DNA of 64,000 bases from Acidisarcina polymorpha (GCF_003330725.1 NZ_CP030840.1:1488001-1552000); one strand, 5' to 3'; positions 1-9,450 are shown, counted from the first letter of the stretch. The notes: generated from the sequence alone by a model not told the origin. Numbers and translations: made by a program.

Positions 1-1520
1 GTGTCGTTCCACGGGAAGCTGGTGCCGTCATTCCCGTGATAGACGTAATCGATGTGGCCGGTGCGATTATCGCGGCGGCGAAAGACCACGGCGGCATCGG
101 TCTGTTCGTAGTAGTGATCTTCGATCTTGATCTCGACGCGATTGTCATTCGACAGATCGGGACCGTCGAATCGATATGCCGGATAGGGTGAATCCGGACG
201 AGAGAGAAACCACTCCGGATGCTCAATGACCCAGGTTGAATCGATGCCCATGTGATTGGGGACCATGTCGCTGGCCAGGCGAATCCCTCTGGCCGCTGCA
301 CGATCGCGCAGGTTCACATATGCTGCGTCTCCACCCAAATCCGCTGACACGTTATAGGAGGCGAGCGAATAGGCCGATGCCACGGCGTCAGGATTGCCGC
401 ATAGATGCTTGATGGTCTTCGAGGCGCGGCTGCGCTCCCACAACCCGATCAACCAGAGGCCGTTCAAGCCACGATCGCGCAGGATGTCCAACTCTTCATC
501 GGGGATCTGGTCGAGGCGCTCGATCTGGCGGCCATATTGACGGGAGAGCTGAACGAGCCAGACGTAGGTGCTCTTGGCAATCAACACCACTCTCGGCATC
601 CACTCCACATCCGGACTAAAGCGCTCATACTCCTGATCGGAGGAAGTAAAGCTCGGCACATCGGCGTGGCTCCCCATTTCGAACTGGTGCCACTCCTGGC
701 GGCGCTGCCCGATGTCGCCGCCGTGAGGATGAAATCGCATCCAGATGGCGGTTTCTTCCTCTTTCAACACGTCGACCGCAAGCAGGAGCCGGCGAATGTC
801 ATCGCCGAGCAGCTTTGGCCAGTTCTCTCGCAGGAAGGCCAGTTGGCCATTCAGGGAGTTTGGCGCTGCACGAAGCGGCGCCTGCAGCAGATCGAGCAAG
901 CTCACTTTGGGGCTGTTGGGGTTGTCCTCGTCGAGAGAAATAGCCGGCCTGCCGGCGAAATAACTTCCAAGATCTGCTGTCACCGCGGGATAGTCCGTAG
1001 ATTGACCGAGGCCTTGATCGTCAAAGAGCTCTTTGAAAGGACTGAAGGCCTGATTCTGATTGGCGAGCCACAGTAACAGAATCTCTTCGAGCGCGGCTTC
1101 GCGATGAGGCATTCCGCCCGTCGATCCGGCGAGCCATTCCTCCGGCTTCTCCTCACCGCGGAAAACAGCGGTATTGGGGAACTCGGCGACGAAAGAGCGC
1201 AGCAGCTTATCGACGCCTTCTCGACCGATCTTGGTCTCGAACCAAAAAAGCGCGCGGGTCATCACCTGCGGGTCATAGTTCTTGCGGTAATACTCGACCA
1301 GAGCATGGCTGATCTCATCGATCAGGCCCATAGCGAAGAGCGCGGCCGGGTTAACGATCGCCTCCGGATCATTCTTGGTATCGCGTACTTCATTCATCCG
1401 GTTGGCGAGTTCGCGGCTCGCCGCCAAATCCGCGAAGACCACATTGCCCGTATAGCTGAAGAGGACGTCGTTCACCTGATACCGGCTACGAGTGGCGCGC
1501 GAAATGTGGAACTCCATCAT
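1..1520 (-). CDS. GH13 alpha-amylase family glycosidase (5' part only)
   Basis: The minus strand stays open from an ATG at 1520 to the window edge, about 506 residues, with the C-terminus missing. A GGAAG ribosome-binding site lies a few bases before the start, and a second ATG follows at once (1517). The first ~300 residues are mostly helical-looking and not recognisable by eye. A GH13 (alpha/beta)8 barrel then begins, seen from the segment LDQIPDEELDILRDRGLNGL and conserved region I, DMVPNHMG, near residue 417. Family knowledge says such enzymes act on alpha-glucans. The nucleophile and acid/base residues would lie beyond the window, so activity and exact specificity cannot be judged. The long N-terminal extension and full size resemble large amylase-family proteins of Acidobacteria, which is an inference. 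Several plus-strand open frames inside it are antisense shadows. Confidence 0.85.
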   Translation of the reverse strand, partial: MMEFHISRATRSRYQVNDVLFSYTGNVVFADLAASRELANRMNEVRDTKNDPEAIVNPAALFAMGLIDEISHALVEYYRKNYDPQVMTRALFWFETKIGREGVDKLLRSFVAEFPNTAVFRGEEKPEEWLAGSTGGMPHREAALEEILLLWLANQNQAFSPFKELFDDQGLGQSTDYPAVTADLGSYFAGRPAISLDEDNPNSPKVSLLDLLQAPLRAAPNSLNGQLAFLRENWPKLLGDDIRRLLLAVDVLKEEETAIWMRFHPHGGDIGQRRQEWHQFEMGSHADVPSFTSSDQEYERFSPDVEWMPRVVLIAKSTYVWLVQLSRQYGRQIERLDQIPDEELDILRDRGLNGLWLIGLWERSRASKTIKHLCGNPDAVASAYSLASYNVSADLGGDAAYVNLRDRAAARGIRLASDMVPNHMGIDSTWVIEHPEWFLSRPDSPYPAYRFDGPDLSNDNRVEIKIEDHYYEQTDAAVVFRRRDNRTGHIDYVYHGNDGTSFPWND

Positions 1521-1958
1521 GGCTGCTTCCTTTTTTTGTGACACTTCTTCTTGCAAATGCAGGACCACTCTAGGGTAGCGAAAATCCGAAATGACAGCCT
1601 TTTCCGTTGGAAAGGCTTTGCAAGGATCCATGTTCCACGCTACACCTACCCTGCTCCTGCTCAAGGGCCTGCTTGCAATAGCCAACGCAGAACCGGTTTC
1701 TCCTGACGCGGCCTTGACAAGCCGCGACGAGTTCACACTACCACCAACAAACCACGAAAATGCTCATCGGATCCTGAGCCGTCCGTCAGTTTAGCTAAGA
1801 GGTCATCTGGTGGGATGCACCGGAAGGGATTTGGGCTGACTATGGGGGGCGGCGGAATCGATGGAGCTTGCCGGGCGCAATCTGCTGAGGGCAGAAATAG
1901 CCCGACAAGCCAGCATGGAGCAGCGGAAGAGCGGGGTTAAAGAGAACTTCTCTTGCGG
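1521..1958. other. Intergenic region upstream of the GH13 gene
   Basis: This 438-base stretch lies between the start of the GH13 gene and the stop of the propeller gene, both on the minus strand. It presumably holds the GH13 promoter. A 67-codon plus-strand frame (1591-1794) has no ribosome-binding site and no recognisable product. I see no clear terminator, repeat or RNA gene. Confidence 0.5.
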
Positions 1959-3014
1959 TTAGGGGCTGACGACGATCACACTGAAGGTCCCTGGGAGGAT
2001 TGCCGGACGGGGCCGCGGGTTGTCGGCGGTCGGGGTTGGCTTTGGGCCAAAATCGGCAGTCACCAGGTAAACCTTGCCGGTCGACGGATCAAGGGCCATG
2101 GTGCGAGCTCCACGTTTGGTGGGTACGGTTTGGAGGACAGAATAGCTGTCCGCTGAATCCTGATGGACAATGGTCAGTGTTCCTTCCCCGTTCGAACTAA
2201 AGGCCAACGCTCGTTGAGAGTCGAAGCCGGCAGCGTCGGGACCATCTCCGATCTCAGGCGTGGCGACTACTTTTCCACTGTCGGCGTCGGTGATCGCCAT
2301 CTTCTTCCCATCGCATACCGAGAATAGTCGGCGCTTGGCCGGGTCGATCGCGAGACCCGAAGGCGACTCGCAGGGGGCGAGCGGCCAGGTGGCCGTCACC
2401 TTCAGGGTTGCGGCATCGATTCGCACGAGATCGTTCTTGTCTTCGATGTTGACGAAGACGGTCCCTTTCCCGTCGGTCTGAGCAAACTCGGGTTTGCCGG
2501 AAAGTGGAATTGTGGCGATGACCTGGTTGGAAGAAGTGTCGATGACGCTGGCATCGTTGCTGCGGCCATTGAACGCAAACACATATTTTTTGGTCGGTTC
2601 GTAGAGGATGGCGTCCGGGTTCTTGCCAACCGGCACGGAGTTCACGACCTGGCGGGTGGCGCGATCGAAAACCCGCACCATGCCCGCGCCCCCGTCACTG
2701 ATATAGCCGAGCTTGCCAGCGCTGTCGAAGGCGACACCATGGGTACCTTGTAAACCGGTGATCTCTCCAAGCACTTTGCCGCTTTGCAGGTCGACCACCA
2801 TGACACGGGCCCCGCGGGTGATATACAGCAGGTGTGCGGCCTCGTCGACCTTAAGGTAATCCCAGCCGCCGTCGCCGCCCAGCTTCCAGGTCTGTTCCAC
2901 GTGGTAAGTGCCAGCCTGGGCGGCGGCGAGCATACAATTTCCTTGAAGACTCACGACAGCGGCAAGAACGGCGAAGCTGCGGCCGAGCAGCCTCGAAATG
3001 CGTGCGAATTTCAT
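1959..3014 (-). CDS. Secreted YncE-like beta-propeller protein
   Basis: A 351-residue protein with a typical signal peptide (basic start, hydrophobic stretch about residues 13-30, AQA-type cleavage site). The rest is made of repeated strands of the YVTN/NHL/YncE kind, for example LLYITRGARVMVVDLQSGK and KVYLVTADFGPK, which suggests a seven-bladed beta-propeller in the periplasm. Such proteins often bind ligands or partner proteins; no catalytic residues can be named. It ends with a proline-rich loop (PKPTPTADNPRPRPAI) and a final strand. It sits downstream of the two-component genes on the same strand, 125 bases away, so it could be cotranscribed or a target of that system. That link is only positional. 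Confidence 0.8.
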   Translation of the reverse strand: MKFARISRLLGRSFAVLAAVVSLQGNCMLAAAQAGTYHVEQTWKLGGDGGWDYLKVDEAAHLLYITRGARVMVVDLQSGKVLGEITGLQGTHGVAFDSAGKLGYISDGGAGMVRVFDRATRQVVNSVPVGKNPDAILYEPTKKYVFAFNGRSNDASVIDTSSNQVIATIPLSGKPEFAQTDGKGTVFVNIEDKNDLVRIDAATLKVTATWPLAPCESPSGLAIDPAKRRLFSVCDGKKMAITDADSGKVVATPEIGDGPDAAGFDSQRALAFSSNGEGTLTIVHQDSADSYSVLQTVPTKRGARTMALDPSTGKVYLVTADFGPKPTPTADNPRPRPAILPGTFSVIVVSP

Positions 3015-3139
3015 CCGGACCCCTCTTTTAAATCTCCAGTATGACCATAAAGCAGCAATGTGAAGCCAAGCTGAAGACGGGCGATGGTCGAAGGGCTCGC
3101 CTGTCGAGCGCTACACTATTAAGACCTACCCGTTGCGCA

Positions 3140-4588
3140 CTACACTGCGGAAGTTTGGGCCCTCGGCATCTCGGCGGCGTGCTCTTGAAGCACCATGCCC
3201 GGCAGTTCGACGTTCAGCAGCGTGCCTTCCCCTGGCCAGCTTTCTATCGAAATCTTTCCTCCGTAACGCTCGACAATTGCCTTACAAATTGCCAACCCCA
3301 AACCGGCGCCGCCGGTATTGCGGGCGCGCGATCGATCTTCGCGGAAAAAACGGTCGAAGACGTAGGGCAGAGCTTCTCTCGATATACCTTCGCCAAAGTC
3401 CCGCACGCGAAAACCTTGTTCTGTGACGGCCAGCTCCACCTCGGAATCATTTCCTCTCGGGCTGTGCTGAATGGCATTCGCGAGCAGGTTCGAGACCAGC
3501 GTTGAGCAATCGGCTGCCGGCACTTGCGTGTGGAAGGCGAACGCAGCGGAGACAGTGATCCGCACCCCGTGCAGCTCGGCGAGCGGCCGCAGCTGGAGCG
3601 CTGCCTGGTGTAGACATGCGTTCAAATCAGTCGCTTCCGCGCCAAGCGAGGGAGGCTGCGGCGTGGCTTGTTCGATGCTCGCGAGCGTAAGCATCTTCGC
3701 AACCAAATCTTCGACGCGTCCACAGTCATTCAGGCACTGGGTTAGGCCTTCGCGATATTCGGTTAAAGTGCGGTCCTTGTAGGCGAGCAGTTGCAAGGAG
3801 GATTTGACGATCGACACAGCGGTTTTCAACTCGTGGGCGGCATCGCTGATGAACACCTGCTGCTGGCGAAACGATTGCTCAAGCCGGGAGAGCGCACTCT
3901 GGAGCGCAGTCGCGAGGGGACGCAGCTCGCGGGCCGCGTAAGCTTCTTCGGGAGCTTGGAACTTCCATGAATGCACCGAGATGCCGGAAGCTTCGTTGGC
4001 CAAGGCATGGAGCGGCATCATTCCTCGACGAAGGAGCAAGGCTGCGGCAAGGGCGGTGAGCGCAAGTAGAAGAGAGTTCCCGAAGGCCAGAAGCCTGGCT
4101 TCGTCCTTGAGCGCATGCCATACCGGACGCAAGGGAGCGGCATAGTAGACGACGATCTTATGGGGGATCCCGGGGCCTTTTGCGCTGGGGTCGATGTTCC
4201 GGGTGAGATGGAGGACTAATGCCCGATAGTCGCGGCCGTTGACTTCGGTCTGGCTGAATGGAGCCCCGGCTCGGGGCGGCACTCCGGCGAGACCATTCCA
4301 ATTCGGAGAGCGGCCGATGAGCGCGCCGGATTCTTCCCGCACTTCGTAGATATCGTTTCGGGGTAGATCGAGGACCGACGTATCGAGAAAGACGCTATCT
4401 GCTTCATCTTCGAGATCCTGAACGGCGCCGAATACGGAGTCGGCGCGGCCGCGGAGCATGATATCGAAGGTCTTGAGGTGTTGTTGGCGCAGGTAAGCCA
4501 ACTCGATGGTGGTGGTGAGTGCGGCCAAGAGAAATTCCACAGCGAGAATGGTGATGACCAATCGCCGGACGATTGAATATGCTTTCAC
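3140..4588 (-). CDS. Two-component sensor histidine kinase
   Basis: A 482-residue membrane kinase. Transmembrane segment 1 spans about residues 10-30 and segment 2 about 166-188, enclosing a periplasmic sensor region of ~135 residues. A HAMP-like linker leads to the HisKA domain with the phospho-accepting His252 in SDAAHELKTA. The ATPase domain shows the N box (SNLLANAIQHSP), a DFGEG box and GAGLGLAICKAIVERYGG. The layout is that of OmpR-partner kinases of the QseC/TctE/CusS type. Its start overlaps the stop of the response regulator by four bases (ATGA), so the pair is translationally coupled. The signal is unknown: the sensor region matches nothing I recognise. Confidence 0.93.
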   Translation of the reverse strand: MKAYSIVRRLVITILAVEFLLAALTTTIELAYLRQQHLKTFDIMLRGRADSVFGAVQDLEDEADSVFLDTSVLDLPRNDIYEVREESGALIGRSPNWNGLAGVPPRAGAPFSQTEVNGRDYRALVLHLTRNIDPSAKGPGIPHKIVVYYAAPLRPVWHALKDEARLLAFGNSLLLALTALAAALLLRRGMMPLHALANEASGISVHSWKFQAPEEAYAARELRPLATALQSALSRLEQSFRQQQVFISDAAHELKTAVSIVKSSLQLLAYKDRTLTEYREGLTQCLNDCGRVEDLVAKMLTLASIEQATPQPPSLGAEATDLNACLHQAALQLRPLAELHGVRITVSAAFAFHTQVPAADCSTLVSNLLANAIQHSPRGNDSEVELAVTEQGFRVRDFGEGISREALPYVFDRFFREDRSRARNTGGAGLGLAICKAIVERYGGKISIESWPGEGTLLNVELPGMVLQEHAAEMPRAQTSAV

Positions 4589-5289
4589 TCGGCAGCCTCC
4601 TCCCTGGCGTCGTCGGCTTTCAAGATCAAACGGTAGCCACTTCCGCGCAGCGTCTGAATCAGGGGCGCATCCAGACCGCGATCCAGTTTTCGGCGCAGGT
4701 TTGAGACATGCGCCTCGATGACATTCGAATGCCTTTCCCAGTTGTAGTCGTAAAGATGCTCCAACAGAGCCCGTTTGGAAACGACCGCCTTCGGCTGATG
4801 AACCAAGTATTCCAGAATGCGGTATTCGGTGGGAGACAGATCGATGATCTCTCCACGCCTGCTGACAGTGCGACTCAGAGTGTCGACTTCCACATCCCGG
4901 ACGGTTAGAACGGGATGGGCGATTCCCTTGCCCCGCCTAACCAGCGCCTTGATCCGGGCAATCAGCTCTCCCAGGTCGAAAGGCTTCGAGAGGTAGTCAT
5001 CCGCGCCGGCATTGAGGAGTTGAATGACTGACTCTTTTTCGCTGCGAGCGGTCAGTACCAGAACGGGCGTCCTGTCGCCCTTCTTTCGGAGTCTAGTCAG
5101 GACTCCCAGGCCGTCGATCTTGGGGAGCATGAGGTCGAGGATGATGAGGTCATACACGCCATCGGAGGCCAGGTAGTGCCCGATCTCTCCATCCTCGGCG
5201 ATGTCGGCGGCGTAACCGGCGCCCTCGCGGACGGCAGCGGCGATATTCGCGGCTAGTCGAGCTTCGTCTTCAACAATCAGAACACGCAT
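4585..5289 (-). CDS. OmpR-family response regulator
   Basis: A 234-residue DNA-binding response regulator. The receiver domain (residues 1-~118) has the acidic pocket VEDEA, phospho-acceptor Asp52 in LDLMLP, Thr80 and Lys102 in SKPF. The C-terminal winged helix (about 130-225) carries the usual OmpR/PhoB pattern, including LSPTEYRILEYLVHQP, RALLEHLYDY and VEAHVSNLRRKLD-like residues, ending near RGSGYRL. It is the first gene of the pair with the kinase at 3140-4588. It probably activates or represses its own operon and the nearby propeller gene, but I see no clear repeat pair that would serve as its binding site upstream (5290-5381). Confidence 0.95.
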   Translation of the reverse strand: MRVLIVEDEARLAANIAAAVREGAGYAADIAEDGEIGHYLASDGVYDLIILDLMLPKIDGLGVLTRLRKKGDRTPVLVLTARSEKESVIQLLNAGADDYLSKPFDLGELIARIKALVRRGKGIAHPVLTVRDVEVDTLSRTVSRRGEIIDLSPTEYRILEYLVHQPKAVVSKRALLEHLYDYNWERHSNVIEAHVSNLRRKLDRGLDAPLIQTLRGSGYRLILKADDAREEAAE

Positions 5290-5381
5290 GGCGACTCGGC
5301 ATCAGCTTAGGTGTAAAGCACAGAAGCACCATAGCTGCGGCATCTTAAGACTGTCTGAAGGTGATGGGGAGCACGCTAGGC

Positions 5382-6473
5382 CTAGGCCCGTAAGGACTCG
5401 CTAGTCACCAATCGATGAACGACATAGTTATAGGGAGGGACGCTGCGCCCGCGCAGCAGACCGAGGCCAATCTCGATGATTCTGGGGCCATATTCGTTCA
5501 CTTCGTGAGAAACCGATCCGATGATCGGGCTGCCGGGCTTGCGCATCTCCTCCACTGCCTCGGGAATGCAATCCTGCCCGACGATGACGACCTGCTTGCC
5601 ACGCTTCAACTCCTCTACGGCTTGCAATGCCCCGAGGGCGCTGGTATCGGTTGCGGCGGCCACAAGAATGCGCTTGTCCCGGGGGTGGCGCTTGAGAAAA
5701 TCCAGGACCAGGCGGTAGCTTTTCTCATGCATTCCGCGGCCATCGATGCGCACAAACGACTCCACCGGGATTGCGTCGAGAATGGATCGGACGCCCTCGA
5801 AAGCGCCGGTGATCCGGCTTTGCACCAGTGGGCCGGCCTCTTCAATGTCGAGGCCCAGGACCCAATCCACCTGCCCTCGCCAGTGGTCGGTGGCATACTG
5901 AGCCAGAAGCGAGCCGGCGTCATAGCCAACCCGGTAGTTGTTCACGCCGAAATAGATCGCGTGCGGGTGCGGGATATCGATGGCGATGAGAGGGATCCCG
6001 GCTGCGGCGATCCGGTCGGCAATGACCGGGGCGACCTGCTGCTCCACTTGAAACTCGATGACCAGGTCGATCCGGGATTGGACGAACTGCTCTGCATTCT
6101 TCAATGCCGTCGCGGCATCGTAGCGGTTGTCCAGGATCATCAAATCAACGCCGGAAGCGGCGGCGGCAGCCTGAAGGCTCTGGGTAACGGCCTGCGAAAA
6201 GGGCATCTCGGAACTCTGACTGGCAAATCCGAAGCGCAGCTTGAGCGGCAGGCTGACCAGCCGGTAGAGACCGTCGCCGGATCGCGCGACATAACCGCGA
6301 TGCAAGAGCGTCTGCAAGATGCGATAGACGCTGGTCTTCGAGAACCGGGTGCGCTGAAAAACGGCTTCAAGCGACATGGGAGCCCGCTCTGCCTGCAACA
6401 ACTCCATCACGTCCAGGGCTTTCGAGAGGATGGGAATAAGGTAGAGCCGCTTCGTCGTCTTGTTTGCCAACAT
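5382..6473 (-). CDS. IclR-type winged helix fused to a periplasmic-binding-like sugar sensor
   Basis: A 363-residue regulator of mixed build. Residues ~10-75 look like an IclR-family winged helix (LSKALDVMELLQAERAPMSL, then RFSKTSVYRILQTLLHRGYV). From about residue 85 on the sequence instead follows the type I periplasmic-binding fold used by LacI regulators and ABC sugar-binding proteins: GVDLMILDNRYDAATALKNA, DLVIEFQVEQ, GIPLIAIDIPHPHAIYFGVN, VAAATDTSALGALQAVEEL, VVIVGQDC. There is no signal peptide, so it is cytoplasmic. I infer a transcription factor that senses a sugar-like ligand but binds DNA through an IclR-like head rather than a LacI head. It is divergent from the metallo-hydrolase gene across 250 bases, a likely site of control. 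Confidence 0.8.
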   Translation of the reverse strand: MLANKTTKRLYLIPILSKALDVMELLQAERAPMSLEAVFQRTRFSKTSVYRILQTLLHRGYVARSGDGLYRLVSLPLKLRFGFASQSSEMPFSQAVTQSLQAAAAASGVDLMILDNRYDAATALKNAEQFVQSRIDLVIEFQVEQQVAPVIADRIAAAGIPLIAIDIPHPHAIYFGVNNYRVGYDAGSLLAQYATDHWRGQVDWVLGLDIEEAGPLVQSRITGAFEGVRSILDAIPVESFVRIDGRGMHEKSYRLVLDFLKRHPRDKRILVAAATDTSALGALQAVEELKRGKQVVIVGQDCIPEAVEEMRKPGSPIIGSVSHEVNEYGPRIIEIGLGLLRGRSVPPYNYVVHRLVTSESLRA

Positions 6474-6723
6474 GCTCCCCTAGTTAGAGTTACGCTGGAG
6501 TATATCAGTGTTGAAACGAGCCAGTCCCTAATGAAACGCGGTTGATGCGTCCGCGACCCGATTTATGCCAGCCGGTTCCTTTCCCGTTATTGCTACTTGT
6601 TCCATTTGACCAACGTGACCATGCGGATTCCTGATTCGCAACCGGCCAGGAAATCATCTGATATTTATAGTTGCAAATGCGCCGCCATCGTTATATTTCA
6701 GGAACTGGTGCGGCAGGAGAAGT

Positions 6724-7662
6724 ATGGCTGGATTGGAAGAGAAAGCCCGCAAGATTGCGTATTTCAGTGAACTAGTTGGACAATCAGCCACTGCCCCCCT
6801 CGCGGGAGCGAGCCGTCTTCCGAGACTAGCCCAAAGCGATGAACTCGGGATTACCTTCATCGGGCACTCGTCATTCTTGATCCAAATTGGGGGCCAAACC
6901 GTACTGGTCGACCCGGTGTTCGCGCGCTGGCTGGTCGTGCTTCGCCGCCTTCGCCACCCGGGGGTGCGAATTGACGGGCTGCCACCGATCGATGCGGTAT
7001 TACTCTCCCACGCCCACATGGACCACCTGAACCGGCCTTCTCTGCGCAAGATCGTTGCTCACACTCGCAGGCTGACGGGCAAGGCTCCCGTGGCCATCGT
7101 GCCGTGGGGGGTCGAGAACCTGATTCAGGACCTCGGTTTTGCCAAGGTGATTTCGCTGGAATGGTGGCAGTCGTCTTTGCTTGGCGCCGTGAGTGTGACT
7201 CTGACTCCCTCGAAACACTGGGGAGCTCGCCTTTTCAACGACACTTACCGCGGATTTGGCGGCTATGTCCTTCGGTCGAGCGAGCACTCCGTCTATCATT
7301 CCGGCGATACGGCTTACTTTTCGGGATTTGCGGAGATCGGCCGCCGGCTAGCCCCCGAGGTGGCATTACTACCGATCGGAGCTTATAGCCCGGACAATTT
7401 CCGCAGCGTCCATACCAGCCCTGAGGATGCTCTGCAGGGATTCCTGGATATGCGCGCCAGCGTGATGGTTCCCATGCACTTCGGGACATTCCGGTTGTCG
7501 GCCGAACCGGTCGAGGAACCTCTGCCGCGTCTCTTAGCCTCAGCGCGAAAAGCCGGAGTTGAAGACTGTATCTGCGCTTTGAACGAGGGGGAGACCCGCA
7601 TTTTCCGTCCTGGTGAAGGAACTGAGCTATCATGCCCCGGCAAACTCGCGAATGCTAAGTAA
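6724..7662 (+). CDS. MBL-fold metal-dependent hydrolase (UlaG/NAPE-PLD-like)
   Basis: A 312-residue metallo-beta-lactamase-fold enzyme. It shows the opening strand ITFIGHSSFLIQIGG, a DPVF turn, the metal motif SHAHMDHL (HxHxDH), a downstream His/Asp pair (VYHSGDTAYF) and a late His (VPMHFGTF). The overall pattern is that of UlaG-like lactonases and N-acyl-phosphatidylethanolamine phospholipase D relatives, so the substrate may be a lactone or phosphodiester; I cannot narrow it. There is no signal peptide. A GGAGAAGT ribosome-binding site precedes the ATG. It is divergent from the IclR/periplasmic-binding regulator, which may control it. Confidence 0.85.
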   Translation: MAGLEEKARKIAYFSELVGQSATAPLAGASRLPRLAQSDELGITFIGHSSFLIQIGGQTVLVDPVFARWLVVLRRLRHPGVRIDGLPPIDAVLLSHAHMDHLNRPSLRKIVAHTRRLTGKAPVAIVPWGVENLIQDLGFAKVISLEWWQSSLLGAVSVTLTPSKHWGARLFNDTYRGFGGYVLRSSEHSVYHSGDTAYFSGFAEIGRRLAPEVALLPIGAYSPDNFRSVHTSPEDALQGFLDMRASVMVPMHFGTFRLSAEPVEEPLPRLLASARKAGVEDCICALNEGETRIFRPGEGTELSCPGKLANAK

Positions 7663-7738
7663 ATGCATCGCGTGCTTTTCCCGTGAAGCAAGAGGCAAAT
7701 CTCGAGGTTTGCCTGTTTGGATCAACTAAAGTAGTAGT

Positions 7739-8584
7739 ATGGCAAACCCTCAGACGCGGCAACCGGCTATCGAAGCATTGCAGCAGAGGATTGGCCACAC
7801 CTTTCGACAGCTTCATCTGCTGCAGAGAGCGCTCACGCATAGTTCGCTGGCTTACGAGCAGGCGACCGAGGAACGCAGTGGAAGCGCTCCAACTCCCCAG
7901 ATTCCTGCTCTCGACCTTTCCGATAATGAGCAACTGGAATTTCTCGGAGATGCGGTGGTTGGGCTTATCGCCGCTGATTCTCTCTATCGCCGCTATCCTG
8001 AACTTCAGGAAGGCGAACTGACCCGGCTGCGGGCGGCGCTGGTCAGTCGGAAGCACCTTGGGCAGGTGGCGGCGAAGCTCGATTTAGGAGCGGCGCTTTT
8101 TCTGGGTAAAGGCGAAGAGCGCAGCGGCGGCCGCAAGAAGGCTGCATTACTTGCCAACACCATCGAAGCAGTCATCGGCGCTTTGTATCTTGATGGGGGT
8201 TTGGAGGCGGCACGCGTCTTCGTCGAGCACCGGGTCGTCGAACCTTACGTGGGAGAACTTCGCGCAACAATTGAACGGGGCGGCAGCATCGGCGACTACA
8301 AGTCCGCGCTCCAGGAGTTCCTCCAGGCCCGCAAGATCGGACAACCCCAATACGTGATCAAAGGGGAGAGTGGCCCCGACCACCGAAAACGCTTTCTGAT
8401 TGAAGTACGCATGGCGTCAGCAAAGGTCGAAAGTGAGCCACGCATCCTGGCGCGCGGCAGCGGCACGACGAAAAAACTGGCTGAACAAGAAGCTGCGCGG
8501 CGCGCTTACCTGAAGCTTCTGCACGAGTCCGATCAGAGCTCCTTCGAATCTGCTGAGCGGCTGCCCGAGGAGTTGGTGTCGTGA
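7739..8584 (+). CDS. rnc: Ribonuclease III
   Basis: A 281-residue double-strand RNA endonuclease. The RNase III signature NEQLEFLGDAVVGL with catalytic Glu and Asp lies near residue 62, and the second acidic site ANTIEAVIGALYLDGG near residue 138. A double-stranded RNA-binding domain occupies about residues 185-262, ending in KLAEQEAARRAYLKLL. It is longer than the ~225 residues usual for the family because of an insert near residues 43-58 and a ~20-residue tail. It processes rRNA and mRNA precursors. It overlaps lepB by four bases (GTGA), an arrangement that makes the two one operon. Confidence 0.97.
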   Translation: MANPQTRQPAIEALQQRIGHTFRQLHLLQRALTHSSLAYEQATEERSGSAPTPQIPALDLSDNEQLEFLGDAVVGLIAADSLYRRYPELQEGELTRLRAALVSRKHLGQVAAKLDLGAALFLGKGEERSGGRKKAALLANTIEAVIGALYLDGGLEAARVFVEHRVVEPYVGELRATIERGGSIGDYKSALQEFLQARKIGQPQYVIKGESGPDHRKRFLIEVRMASAKVESEPRILARGSGTTKKLAEQEAARRAYLKLLHESDQSSFESAERLPEELVS

Positions 8585-9450
8585 GCACACCGACCGCCGC
8601 CACTCCGCGAGATTCTATGCTCCCCGCGACCGCGCCGGTGATCGAGGAGCCTCCCTTCGGCGCGATTCCTCTCTCTGACGTGACTTTCCCGGCGCGGCAG
8701 GAACACATCGTCCACCACATTATCTTTCCGCATCTGCTCGACACGGTGCGATCTTTCCTCTCGGTGGTCGTCATTGCTCTTTTTGTTTTGACGTTTATCG
8801 TGCAGCCATTTCGGATTCCCTCCGAATCAATGGAGCGCACTTTGCTGGTGGGGGATTTTTTGCTGGTCAACAAGATGGCGGAAAGTCCCGGCGGCAGCCT
8901 TTGGTTCTGGACGCTGCCTTACCGGCAAGTCCATCGCGGCGACATTATCGTCTTCCATTTCCCGCTACAGCCTGGCGAGCATCTGGTGAAGCGCGTCGTC
9001 GGCATTCCGGGAGATCACATCCGGCTAATCAACGGGATCGTCTATCTCAACGGAAAAGCTCAGACCGAACCATATGCGGTTTATCGTGGGAACTATCCTG
9101 ACAGCTTCCGCGACCAGTTCCCTACCGGCCAGTTCACCGATCCTGGTGTGGACTCGCACTGGTGGCTGAATGTCCGGCGCAACCTGCAGGATGGGGAGAT
9201 AGTCGTGCCTAAGGGGCACTATTTCGTCCTCGGCGATAACCGCAACAACAGCCGAGACAGCCGGTATTGGGGGTTCGTTCCTCGAGAAAACATCGTTGGA
9301 CGGCCGTTTGTCATTTACTTTTCCGTCCGCAGCGTCTCTCCCACCGACCCGTCGCCGCTGCCCGGCGATTCGCTTGCGCATGGAAACAGCCTGGTCAGCG
9401 CCTTGCTTGACTTCGCCAGATGGGACCGGATGTTTCAGGTGGTTCGGTAG
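8581..9450 (+). CDS. lepB: Signal peptidase I
   Basis: A 289-residue membrane peptidase that removes signal peptides from exported proteins. A ~50-residue cytoplasmic N-terminus precedes one membrane span (about 57-75). The catalytic serine is Ser83 in IPSESMERTL and the general base Lys137 in HLVKRVVGIPGD; the conserved box GDNRNNSRDSRYWG follows near residue 220. The start is GTG, overlapping the stop of rnc. The pairing of lepB with rnc is seen in many bacteria and supports the call. Confidence 0.97.
   Translation: MSTPTAATPRDSMLPATAPVIEEPPFGAIPLSDVTFPARQEHIVHHIIFPHLLDTVRSFLSVVVIALFVLTFIVQPFRIPSESMERTLLVGDFLLVNKMAESPGGSLWFWTLPYRQVHRGDIIVFHFPLQPGEHLVKRVVGIPGDHIRLINGIVYLNGKAQTEPYAVYRGNYPDSFRDQFPTGQFTDPGVDSHWWLNVRRNLQDGEIVVPKGHYFVLGDNRNNSRDSRYWGFVPRENIVGRPFVIYFSVRSVSPTDPSPLPGDSLAHGNSLVSALLDFARWDRMFQVVR

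Noticed and set aside
405-1541. Plus-strand open frames of 223, 72 and 145 codons
   Set aside because: They are antisense to the GH13 gene, whose minus-strand frame is open over the full stretch and carries a clear family motif.
1591-1794. 67-codon plus-strand frame in the gap before the GH13 gene
   Set aside because: No ribosome-binding site, no recognisable sequence, and codon use looks random.
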